A stretch of 64,000 nucleotides of DNA, from positions 1 to 64,000 of the forward strand of contig JAKFDI010000110.1 of the NCBI GenBank assembly GCA_036676235.1, written 5' to 3'. Of this stretch, positions 9,240 to 17,262 are shown in pieces (the first letter of the stretch is position 1; every line of letters begins with the position of its first letter). A model generated the notes under the pieces. It did no database searches, was not told the origin of the DNA, and saw nothing but the letters and a program-made list of their open reading frames with translations. This stretch comes from JAKFDI01 sp036676235. GTDB taxonomy: Bacteria; Pseudomonadota; Gammaproteobacteria; Burkholderiales; Burkholderiaceae_C. The position numbers were made by a program, and so were the translations under genes.

Positions 9240-10364
9240 TCACGGCCCAGGCACTCGGGGCAGACGAACCGTGAACACGGTTTCGGCAGGATCGGAGCGT
9301 GCGCTGATGTCACCGCTGTGGGCCGCTGCGATCTCGCGGCAGATGTACAGCCCGAGGCCGAGGCTGCCGTCGACGCCGGAATCGGGCTGCTCACCGGGGC
9401 CCTGCCGCAGCGGATCGAATATCTGCTCCAGCATCAGGGGCTCGATCACCGCCCCGCGGTTGCTCACGGCAAACACCACGTCGGCCGGCAGGCCGGTCAA
9501 CACCACCCCCACCGGCGTGCCGGGCGATCCGTATTTCAACGCATTCAGCACCAGGTTGCCGAGGACCTGGTGAAGGCGATTCGCATCCCAGGATCCGCGC
9601 AGGTCGCCGTGGCACATCAGATCTATCTGCCGCTGCGGATGCGACACGCGCAACTGCTGAATCTCATCGGTGAACACCTCGCCCAGGTTGATCTCGGAGG
9701 CAACGATGTTGACCCCCAAGCCGAGCCGGGTTCGATTGAAGTCGAGCAGGTCGTCCAGCAGCGCCTTCATGCGGGCGCCGCTGTTCACAAGCCGACCGGC
9801 GGCTGTCGACACCTCGGGGCCGGCATCGATCCGCGCCAGGTAGGCGGCGGTGACCTGGATCGCCTGAAGCGGGCTGCGCATGTCGTGCCCGAGCATGCCG
9901 AGCAACAAGTTGCGCGCATGGTCGACTTGCGCGGTGAAGAGGGCAATCGATTCGGCCAGTGCCTGATCGATGGCTTCGTTGAAGCGGATGCTGTCCTGCA
10001 AGTCCGTTGCGGCGGGGTCGCGGGCGTCGGCCCACAGTCGATGGACGGTGGCGCGCAGCGCGCGGTACTCGGACACCATCTGGTTGATGTCGAAGCCGCT
10101 TTTTGCACGCAGCACGGCATGGGTTTCTGCCGCCGTCTCCGCCGCGTCTGTGGTCGGCGGCGCGTGGCCCTTCGACTTCCGTTCCTGCTGCTCACCGCTC
10201 TGCGCTTGGTCGAGGTCGTTGGCCACCGTGTCAAGTATCTGCTTGGCATGGTCGCGCAGGGCCAGCGCCTCCATCTTCCTGCCTACCAACAACTGGGCGG
10301 CGAACTTCTCCCATTCCGAGAGGATCGCGTCCATGTCGCGACGGATGAAGTCTGCGAGTCTCAT
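9240..10364 (-). CDS. Sensor histidine kinase with an RsbRD-like N-terminal region
   Basis: A 374-residue cytoplasmic kinase without membrane segments. The N-terminal 130 residues (LADFIRRDMDAILSEWEKFA...) resemble the helical RsbRD-type regulator region. The H-box is LGHDMRSPLQAI, with the phosphorylated His at about residue 159. The N-box lies around NLVLNALKYGSPG and the G-box in SLGLGLYICREI. No receiver domain is attached. It points away from the FIST sensor gene at 10600, so the 235-bp space between them is a shared control region. The partner regulator is not visible. Confidence 0.85.
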   Translation of the reverse strand: MRLADFIRRDMDAILSEWEKFAAQLLVGRKMEALALRDHAKQILDTVANDLDQAQSGEQQERKSKGHAPPTTDAAETAAETHAVLRAKSGFDINQMVSEYRALRATVHRLWADARDPAATDLQDSIRFNEAIDQALAESIALFTAQVDHARNLLLGMLGHDMRSPLQAIQVTAAYLARIDAGPEVSTAAGRLVNSGARMKALLDDLLDFNRTRLGLGVNIVASEINLGEVFTDEIQQLRVSHPQRQIDLMCHGDLRGSWDANRLHQVLGNLVLNALKYGSPGTPVGVVLTGLPADVVFAVSNRGAVIEPLMLEQIFDPLRQGPGEQPDSGVDGSLGLGLYICREIAAAHSGDISARSDPAETVFTVRLPRVPGP

Positions 10365-10599
10365 CTGTTCTTCCCTCCACTTCGCGATCTGAAGAACGCG
10401 GGCCTTGCCGAATACTCAGCTGTAGCAGACGACGTACCGGCCACCTGCCGATCCCGCCGGCCGACTCCGGTCGGCGTAATGGGCAAGCTGCCCACGCAGC
10501 GGCCAGCGTGTTGAGCTGCCTACGCTGCCGGCGTCGACGGCACACTGATTGCTGGCCCTTCATCCCCGAGCTGGCCACGCGTCAAAGCGAAAAACATCC

Positions 10600-11766
10600 A
10601 TGACCCAGACGATGACCGCCATCTCGAGCCACACCGACAGCGCCAGCGCCGGCGTCGAGCTGGGTGCAGCGATCCGCGAACACTTCAACGGCGCAGCGCC
10701 CGATGCAGTGATCGTGTTCGCCTCTGCGCAGCACGACTACGGTGTCTTGCTGCGCTCGCTGGCGGCCGCGTGCGGCACCACCGTCATCGTCGGCTCCTCG
10801 TCGGCGGGCGAGTTCACCAGCAGCCGCAGCGGTAAGGGCTACGTATCGGCGCTGGCGCTGCGTTCGTCGGCGATGAAATTCGCGATCGGTGTGGGCCGAC
10901 ACCTCAGCGCCGATCCGATCGCCGCAGCCAACGAGGTGGTGCAGACCTTCCAGGGGCTCACCGGCCGGCCGATGCCGTATCGCGCCGCGCTGGTCATGAC
11001 TGACGCGCTGGCCGGCCACACCGACGCCGTCGTCGAACAACTCACGATTGCCAGCGGCGGCAACTACAGCTTCGTCGGCGGCGGCGCTGGCGACGACGGA
11101 CGCTTCAAGGAGTCTCACGTCTTTGCCGGCACCGACGCACTCACCGACGCGGTAGTGGCGCTCGAGATGCTCTCCATGCAACCGATCGGGGTGGGCGTCT
11201 CGCATGGGTGGGTGTCCACCGGCGCCGGTTATCGCGTCACCGAGGCCGAGGGCATGCGACTGATCGGCTTGAACGGTGCGCCCGCTGTTGCGGCCTTCGA
11301 GGCTCACGCGCAAGCCACGGGGCAGACGCTCGATCTCTCCGACCCGCTGCCCTTCTTTCTGCACAACATCGTCGGCATCAGGAGCGGCAGCGACTATCGG
11401 CTTCGGGTGCCGCTCGGCGTCAACGCCGATGGCTCGATCGCCTGCGCCGCCGCGGTGCCGGTGGGTGCCATCGTCCACATCATGAAGACCACGGAAGCGT
11501 CCGCCGTGCGGGCTGCCGAGCAAGCCACGCGGACGGCGCTCGAAGCGCTGGGCGGCCGGCGCCCGGCGGGGGCGCTGGTGTTCGACTGCGTGGCCACCCG
11601 CTTGCGCCTGGGCCAGGCCTTCGACGAGGAACTCAAGGCCTGCGCCGCGCTGCTCGAGCCGGCCGGGTTCGCCGGCTGCAACACCTATGGGCAGATCGCG
11701 CGTGCCGAGGGGCAATTCGGCGGCTTCCACAACTGCACTGCCGTCGTGTGTGTCTTTCCCGAGTAG
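10600..11766 (+). CDS. FIST domain sensory protein
   Basis: A 388-residue protein with the N-terminal FIST domain (from about 45: APDAVIVFASAQHDY ... TVIVGSSSAGEF) and the FIST_C domain (about 215-380). FIST proteins are stand-alone ligand-sensing modules, proposed to bind small molecules such as amino acids, and are usually coupled to two-component or cyclic-di-GMP proteins. A hybrid kinase starts 4 bp after this stop codon, supporting a sensor-kinase partnership. The start at 10600 is preferred over an in-frame ATG 51 bp upstream because the upstream codons look non-coding. Confidence 0.85.
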   Translation: MTQTMTAISSHTDSASAGVELGAAIREHFNGAAPDAVIVFASAQHDYGVLLRSLAAACGTTVIVGSSSAGEFTSSRSGKGYVSALALRSSAMKFAIGVGRHLSADPIAAANEVVQTFQGLTGRPMPYRAALVMTDALAGHTDAVVEQLTIASGGNYSFVGGGAGDDGRFKESHVFAGTDALTDAVVALEMLSMQPIGVGVSHGWVSTGAGYRVTEAEGMRLIGLNGAPAVAAFEAHAQATGQTLDLSDPLPFFLHNIVGIRSGSDYRLRVPLGVNADGSIACAAAVPVGAIVHIMKTTEASAVRAAEQATRTALEALGGRRPAGALVFDCVATRLRLGQAFDEELKACAALLEPAGFAGCNTYGQIARAEGQFGGFHNCTAVVCVFPE

Positions 11767-11770
11767 CGGC

Positions 11771-13477
11771 GTGTCGGCACCTTCCACGCTGGAGCTCATC
11801 GCTTCGCTGAGCCGCCGCTCGACGCGCGCTGAAGTCGCGCGGGCGCTGGCCGCGCGCCTCGGCGCAGAAGACCTGCTGCTGTTCCTGCCAGATCCGCAAC
11901 TGGGTGTGCTGATGCCCGCGCCGGGCTTTGCACAGACGCTGCGCGGCGGGCCGGCATGGCGGTCGTTTCTCGCAGGTTGTTCCAGCCGCGATGACACCAG
12001 TGGAATCGTGGACCTGCCGCAGGGAACGATGCGCCCGGCCCTCGCTGTCGGACGCGCGGACATCGTGGCCGTGCTGCTCGGTGGTGAACCTGGCAATGAG
12101 CCGCGCCCGGATGAACGCGCGGTTCTCGAGCACGCCTTGCCGCTGGTCGCAGCCATGCTTCAGTGCGAACACGTGATCGATCTGGCGGGCGCCGAAGCGA
12201 GCGAAGCCAGGGAGTCCGCGAACCGTGCCAACGCCTTGTCGGGCGCGCTGGAAGCCGCACGCGCCGAACAAGCCAGGCTGAACGCAGATCTGAGCGAGGA
12301 GCATCGGCGCAAGGACGAGTTCCTCGCCATGCTGGCCCACGAGCTGCGCAACCCGTTGTCGCCGTTGTTGACCTCGCTCGAGATCCTGCGCCATCGCGGC
12401 GTCACCGCGGACATGCGGGACCGGCACATCGAGGTGATGGGGCGCCAGGTGTCGCAACTTTCGCGTCTGGTGGACGATCTGCTCGACGTCTCGCGCGTGA
12501 GCCGCGGCCGCATCGAACTGAAACGCCGTCCACTGTCGCTCGCCGAGGTGATCGACAACGCGCTCGAGGCTTGCCAGCCGCTGCTGAAGGCACGCCGACA
12601 TACCTTAAGCCTCTCCATGCCGGATGAGTCGCTGAGCGTGAACGCCGACGATGTGCGCCTGACCCAGGTATTCGTCAACTTGCTGACCAACGCCGCCAAG
12701 TACACCGACCCGGGCGGCCACCTCGTGCTCACGACGCAGCGTGTGCAGCAGGAGGCGGTGGTGCGCCTCGAGGACAACGGCATCGGCATCGCCGCCGAGG
12801 TGCTGCCGCATGTCTTCGACCTCTTCGCGCAAGGCCCGATCGCCTTGCAGCGCGCACAAGGCGGCTTGGGCATCGGTCTGACGCTAGTGCGCAGGCTGCT
12901 CGAACTGCATGGCGGCTCGGTCAGTGCCGAAAGTCGCGGCCTCGGGCACGGCAGCAGTTTCATCGTGCGCCTGCCGCTGGCTGATGCGGAGCCGCTGGCT
13001 GATGCTGATGCTGATGCCGACGCAGCATCGGCCGGCCACACGCACGAACTGAGCGTGCCGGGTCTGCCGGCGAATGAGTTGCCGCTGCGCGTGCTGATCG
13101 TCGACGACAACCAGGATGGGGCAGATGCGCTGGCGCGCATGTTCGGCCTGATGGGCCACCACGCCGAGGTGGCGTATGGCGGCATCAAGGCGCTCCAGCT
13201 GGCCGCTCACCTCGACCCCGATCTGGTGTTTCTGGACATCGGGCTGCCCGAGATCGATGGCTACGAGCTGGCTCGGCGCCTCCGGCGAACCGTCAAGCGC
13301 GCGACGCGCATCGTGGCGCTGACGGGATACGGCACGCAGGAAGACCGACGCCGCACGAGCGAGGCCGGCTTCGACGAACACGTGGTGAAACCGGTGGCCC
13401 TGCCCATCGTTCGCGAGATCATCGATCGGACGCGGCAGGGCGCGCGCGCCGAGGCGGCGCTATATCGCGGCAGCTAG
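11771..13477 (+). CDS. Hybrid histidine kinase with C-terminal receiver domain
   Basis: A 568-residue protein starting at a GTG 4 bp after the FIST gene. Domains in order are a GAF-like region (about 1-140), a short coiled coil, an HisKA domain with H-box RRKDEFLAMLAHELRNPLSP, an HATPase domain (NLLTNAAKYTDPGG; GGLGIGLTLVRRLLELHGG), a spacer, and a receiver (LIVDDNQDGADAL ... FLDIGLPEIDG ... KPVALP). The spacer holds a short Ala-Asp repeat encoded by GATGCT triplets. No transmembrane segment is seen, so the signal probably comes from the FIST partner. Its last 18 bp overlap the end of the convergent hemerythrin gene. Confidence 0.88.
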   Translation: MSAPSTLELIASLSRRSTRAEVARALAARLGAEDLLLFLPDPQLGVLMPAPGFAQTLRGGPAWRSFLAGCSSRDDTSGIVDLPQGTMRPALAVGRADIVAVLLGGEPGNEPRPDERAVLEHALPLVAAMLQCEHVIDLAGAEASEARESANRANALSGALEAARAEQARLNADLSEEHRRKDEFLAMLAHELRNPLSPLLTSLEILRHRGVTADMRDRHIEVMGRQVSQLSRLVDDLLDVSRVSRGRIELKRRPLSLAEVIDNALEACQPLLKARRHTLSLSMPDESLSVNADDVRLTQVFVNLLTNAAKYTDPGGHLVLTTQRVQQEAVVRLEDNGIGIAAEVLPHVFDLFAQGPIALQRAQGGLGIGLTLVRRLLELHGGSVSAESRGLGHGSSFIVRLPLADAEPLADADADADAASAGHTHELSVPGLPANELPLRVLIVDDNQDGADALARMFGLMGHHAEVAYGGIKALQLAAHLDPDLVFLDIGLPEIDGYELARRLRRTVKRATRIVALTGYGTQEDRRRTSEAGFDEHVVKPVALPIVREIIDRTRQGARAEAALYRGS

Positions 13478-13993
13478 CAGTTCCGCCTTGCGCGCAGCCA
13501 TCTGCTCACCCAGCGCCTGCATGTCCAGGCGCGTGCCCTTTGCCTTGGGGAACATCTCGTTCTGTTCTTCCTTGACGTGGTGCTTCACGAACTCGCCCAT
13601 CACCTTGACCCGCGCGTCGAACATCTCGCCGTCCGGCTCGACATCTCGCACCTGGGCGATGAGATCCTTCACCGACGCATGCTCCACCGTCGCCTCGGGA
13701 ACCAGCTCCTTGTCCTTCAGGGCCTGCTTCACCGCGGGATAGAAAATCTCTTCCTCGATTTGCGCGTGCACTGTCAGCTCGCGGCAAATCTGCGCCACGA
13801 GCGTCTTCTTGCGGTTGCCGCTGCGCGTCTTCTCGAACTGCGCGAACAAGTCGCTCACGAGTTTGTGGTCGGCGCGCAAAAGGGCAATGGCGTCGGGCGT
13901 CTTCTTGGCGCTCGAGCTCTTCTTTGTGGCCGTGCTCTTCTTGGCCGCCGATGTGCTCGCCGTCTTGCGAGCGGGTGTCTTCTTGATGGGCAT
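13460..13993 (-). CDS. Hemerythrin HHE-domain protein with Lys/Ala-rich N-terminal tail
   Basis: A 177-residue protein. Residues 1-40 are a basic Lys/Ala/Thr tail (MPIKKTPARKTASTSAAKKS) like a histone H1 arm. From about 42 the HHE fold follows: LLRADHKLVSDLFAQFEKT, HAQIEEEIFYPAV and later FVKHHVKEEQNEMFP supply the His/Glu di-iron ligands. Such proteins bind O2 or NO or buffer iron. The start at 13993 has GGAG six bases upstream. Its central DNA is duplicated in the mosaic pseudogene at 8140-8636. The 3' end overlaps the kinase gene by 18 bp. The tail could bind DNA, which is inference. Confidence 0.85.
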   Translation of the reverse strand: MPIKKTPARKTASTSAAKKSTATKKSSSAKKTPDAIALLRADHKLVSDLFAQFEKTRSGNRKKTLVAQICRELTVHAQIEEEIFYPAVKQALKDKELVPEATVEHASVKDLIAQVRDVEPDGEMFDARVKVMGEFVKHHVKEEQNEMFPKAKGTRLDMQALGEQMAARKAELLAAAI

Positions 13994-14114
13994 GCGCAAC
14001 TCCATTCGGGTTTTTGATGCGCTAACGTAGCTGCGGCAGCGGCTCCCCGATGTAGGCGCACGGCCGCTTCTTTCGTAGGCCAAGGCCGATACCCATACCG
14101 ATACCTTGCGAGAT

Positions 14115-15209
14115 TTAGTGAGCCGGTCGGCGCGGGTGCTCGAAAAAGAAGCGCAGCATTTCGGCGCTCGCATCGGGACCACGGCCGTCGGTGTACGAGC
14201 CTTCCGCACTGCCGCCCGACCACGCGTGAGGCGCGCCGTGCACCAGCCAGTGTTCGGCCAGCACCCGGCCATCGGCCGCACGGTGCACATGCCGGGTGCT
14301 GGCGCGTTCGCCTTCGCCTTGCACGCGCTCGCACTCGACGGCCGCTGCCGTGCCCACGCTGGCAGCGATCACCTGCGCGGCGTTGTTGGCGTGCACCGTG
14401 GCATCGGCGTCGCCGTGAAAGACGATCGTCGGCATGCCGCTCGACACACCGCGGGCAGACGTGCTGCCGCTTCGCATCGCCGCCAGCGCCGATGGCAGGT
14501 CGGATGCGGCGCCGGCAGCGAGCCCGGAATGCACCCCCACGGCGGCGTAGAGATCGGGATAGGTGTCACCGAGGATGGCCGCCATCGCGCCGCCCGCCGA
14601 CAGCCCCGCGACGTAGACGCGCCGAGGGTCGATGGCGTACTGCGCCATCACCGCGCGCGTCATGCCAGCCAGAAGAGCTGGCTCGCCGCGTCCGCGTTGC
14701 TGATGGTTGTGCTTGAACCAGTTCCAGCAACGCTGCGCATTGGCCTGCTGTGATTGCGCGGGGTACAGGACGTAGAAGCCCTGCGCCTGTGCCAGCTCGT
14801 TCATCGCGGTGCCGGCGGCAAAGTCGTCCGGATGCTGCGTGCAGCCGTGCAGCATCACGACCAGCGGCAGCGCCCGCGCGCCGGCGCCGGGCGGGATGTA
14901 GAGCTTGTAGTCGCGCCGGCCCGTCGCCTTGTCGGCATGGCTGCCGGTGATGAAGCGGCCGGGGGCTGGAACGTCGCGCTGCGGCGCGGGCGTGCCGGTG
15001 CTGGCGTCGATGTTGGTGTCGGCGTGGACTGACGCCATGTCCGGCACTTCACGGGCCTCGACCTCGATCACGTCGCCCGCGTCTTGCGCCTGCGGGGCGA
15101 TGGCGCCGCCGGCAAGAGCGGCCTGGATCGAGGCAGTGGCTGCTTGCAAGTCGCCTGCACGGGTGAGCCGGGTGGCCTCATTCATCAGCCGCTGGAAATC
15201 GGGATTCAT
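14115..15209 (-). CDS. PHB depolymerase-family esterase
   Basis: A 364-residue alpha/beta hydrolase of the PHB depolymerase/feruloyl-esterase-like group. It has the oxyanion segment LVVMLHGCTQHPDDFAAG and the lipase box GLSAGG (nucleophile Ser), with an Asp in FHGDAD and a catalytic His in HAWSGG. The N-terminal 100 residues begin NPDFQRLMNEATRLTRAGDL and contain no obvious signal peptide, so an intracellular role on PHB granules or short polyesters is possible. A CopG-type regulator lies 22 bp upstream in the same orientation, forming a two-gene operon. Confidence 0.85.
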   Translation of the reverse strand: MNPDFQRLMNEATRLTRAGDLQAATASIQAALAGGAIAPQAQDAGDVIEVEAREVPDMASVHADTNIDASTGTPAPQRDVPAPGRFITGSHADKATGRRDYKLYIPPGAGARALPLVVMLHGCTQHPDDFAAGTAMNELAQAQGFYVLYPAQSQQANAQRCWNWFKHNHQQRGRGEPALLAGMTRAVMAQYAIDPRRVYVAGLSAGGAMAAILGDTYPDLYAAVGVHSGLAAGAASDLPSALAAMRSGSTSARGVSSGMPTIVFHGDADATVHANNAAQVIAASVGTAAAVECERVQGEGERASTRHVHRAADGRVLAEHWLVHGAPHAWSGGSAEGSYTDGRGPDASAEMLRFFFEHPRRPAH

Positions 15210-15231
15210 CGGTACTTCTCGGGTTGTGGCG

Positions 15232-15654
15232 TCAGCGGATGCGCTCGACGAGCGCTGCCTTGACCGCAGGGCTCGCATGCAACGCGCCCATCACGGTGAC
15301 GGATTCGATCGTGGCCAGCGCGAGCGCTGGCGTGACATCGGCGGCGATGGAAGCCAGCCCGAGCACACGGATCTGCAAGGTCTGACCAGCCGCCTGCAGG
15401 GCCATCAGGTCCGCTGCGGTGTAGTGCTGGATGCCGAGTACCAGCGTGCGCCGCGTAACCACTTGGCGCACGACCTCGACATGCGTCGCGAGCTGGTTGC
15501 GGATGGCCGTGCGGATCAGGTCGGTGCGGTTGGCATAGAACCCTTCCTGCACGAGCAGGTCGATCTGGCCGAGGTCAACGCAACCGAGATTAATGGTGAT
15601 CTTCTCGTCGACCGGTTTGGCGGTCGACCGCGTGGTGGTGCTGCGGGCTGGCAT
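15232..15654 (-). CDS. CopG-family transcriptional regulator paired with the PHB depolymerase gene
   Basis: A 140-residue protein with a ribbon-helix-helix domain near residues 18-60 (KITINLGCVDLGQIDLLVQE, YANRTDLIRTAIRNQL) and a longer C-terminal region with hydrophobic repeats that I cannot assign. It is the first gene of the operon with the esterase. A palindrome lies 14 bp upstream of its start and is the likely operator. I recall this regulator-esterase pairing from other Burkholderiales, which suggests control of polyester use. Confidence 0.8.
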   Translation of the reverse strand: MPARSTTTRSTAKPVDEKITINLGCVDLGQIDLLVQEGFYANRTDLIRTAIRNQLATHVEVVRQVVTRRTLVLGIQHYTAADLMALQAAGQTLQIRVLGLASIAADVTPALALATIESVTVMGALHASPAVKAALVERIR

Positions 15655-15668
15655 GAACCCATCCTACC

Positions 15669-15686
15669 ACCATCCAAGTGGATGGT
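15669..15686 (-). promoter_or_regulatory. Candidate operator of the CopG/PHB depolymerase operon
   Basis: ACCATCC and GGATGGT form a perfect 7-bp inverted repeat around a 4-base centre, just upstream of the CopG-type gene start. Size and position suit a ribbon-helix-helix dimer site for autoregulation. Confidence 0.6.
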
Positions 15687-15795
15687 TCTATGATTGTCAG
15701 CGACAGCGGAGAAGGCAGCCGCGAGGTCGTCGGGGTGAGGGTGCCGCCGCAAGCATCGGGCTTGCCGAGCAGTCAGCACCCTGCGTCGGCCACGC

Positions 15796-17262
15796 TCAAT
15801 CGACCAAGCCCCGCGGCACCTTGCGCCGCGCGCCCATGGCGGCGGCATACACCTCGTCGTAAGCCGCCGCGGCACGGCCCCACGAAAAATCCTGCGCCAT
15901 CGCCCGCCGCATCGCGTCGCGCCATGCGTCGGGCCTGCGATACAGCCGCAGCGCCGCCTCGATCGCCTCGATCAGCGCCGGCGCCGTGGCGTCGTCGAAC
16001 ACGAAGCCGGTGCCCTGGCTGCCGTCGATAGGCTGCACCGTGTCGGCCAACCCGCCCACGCGCCGCACGATGGGCAGCGTGCCGTAGCGCAACCCATACA
16101 ACTGCGTGAGCCCACACGGCTCGAAGCGCGAGGGCACGACGATGGCGTCGGCGCCGGCGATCAGCCGGTGCGCCATGGCCTCGTCGTAGGCGATGCGCAC
16201 GGCAATCCGGCGCGGGTTGGCGGCCGCCGCCGCGCGCCAGGCGTTCTCCAGCAGCGGATCGCCCGCGCCTTGCAGCGCGAGTTGCCCCCCACCCGCGAGC
16301 AACGCAGGCAGCGCACCCAGCAGCAGGTCGAGCCCCTTCTGCGTACTGAGCCGGCTCACCACGCACAGCAGCGGCGCATCGGCTCGCACTTCGAGGCCCA
16401 GCGCCTGCTGCAGCGCGCGCTTGCACTCGGCCTTGCCCTGCAGCGTGTGTGCGTCGTAGCGCGCGGGCAGGGCGTCGTCGAAGGTCGGGTTCCATACCGC
16501 GTCGTCCACGCCGTTGAGGATGCCGCTCACAGCCGCGCCGCGGGCCTCGATCACGCCCTCGAAGCCGCAGCCGAACTCGGCCGTGGCGATTTCGCGCGCA
16601 TAGCTCGGGCTCACGGTGGTCACGCGGTCGGCGAACTGCAGCCCGGCCTTCATGAACGACAGGCGGTGGTGGAACTCGATGCCGTCCATGCCGAGGTAGC
16701 GCGAGGGCAGGCCGAGCAGCGCGAAATCGCCCAGCGGAAAGAAGCCGCCGAAGGCGAGGTTGTGCACCGTGAACACGCTGGCCGCCTGCGTGGGCGCGTG
16801 GGACGACATCCAGGCGCAGGCGAGACCCGCATGCCAGTCGTGCGCGTGCACGATGTTCGGCGCCCATTGCGGGTCGATCTCGCCCGCGGCAAGCTGAGCG
16901 GCGCACCAGCCGAGCAGGGCGAAGCGCTGCAGGTTGTCGGGCCAGTCGCGCCCTGCGTCGTCCTGATAGGGGCCGCCGTCGCGGCGGAAGAACCACGGCG
17001 CATCGATCACATGCACCGGTACGGGCCACGAGGCAAGAAAGCCGCGGCGCACCGACACGCGCGCGGCACCGAACAGCGGGCCGAGGGCGAGCGCCGGCCG
17101 GTCGTCCTGAAACGCATCGACGATGGCCGGGTGGCCCGGCAGCAGCAGCCGCGCGTCGACACCGCCCTGGCGCTGCGCCTGCGGCAGGGCGGCGGCCACG
17201 TCGCCCAAGCCACCGGTCTTGACGAAGGGGTACAGCTCGGCGGCGACGTGCAGGACGTTCAC
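15796..17262 (-). CDS. glgA: Glycogen synthase GlgA
   Basis: A 488-residue GT5 glycosyltransferase that extends glycogen from ADP-glucose. The N-terminal ADP-glucose site is VKTGGLGDVAAALP (the KTGGL motif). The C-terminal domain carries PSRFEPCGLTQLYGLRYGTLP and the GLADTV motif. Length is normal for bacterial GlgA (about 480). It begins at a GTG that overlaps the glgC stop codon by 4 bp (GTGA), so the two are translationally coupled in the order glgC-glgA. Confidence 0.93.
   Translation of the reverse strand: MNVLHVAAELYPFVKTGGLGDVAAALPQAQRQGGVDARLLLPGHPAIVDAFQDDRPALALGPLFGAARVSVRRGFLASWPVPVHVIDAPWFFRRDGGPYQDDAGRDWPDNLQRFALLGWCAAQLAAGEIDPQWAPNIVHAHDWHAGLACAWMSSHAPTQAASVFTVHNLAFGGFFPLGDFALLGLPSRYLGMDGIEFHHRLSFMKAGLQFADRVTTVSPSYAREIATAEFGCGFEGVIEARGAAVSGILNGVDDAVWNPTFDDALPARYDAHTLQGKAECKRALQQALGLEVRADAPLLCVVSRLSTQKGLDLLLGALPALLAGGGQLALQGAGDPLLENAWRAAAAANPRRIAVRIAYDEAMAHRLIAGADAIVVPSRFEPCGLTQLYGLRYGTLPIVRRVGGLADTVQPIDGSQGTGFVFDDATAPALIEAIEAALRLYRRPDAWRDAMRRAMAQDFSWGRAAAAYDEVYAAAMGARRKVPRGLVD

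Noticed and set aside
9318..10514. 398-residue plus-strand frame over the kinase gene
   Set aside because: Composition is that of an antisense shadow; the minus strand has full kinase motifs.
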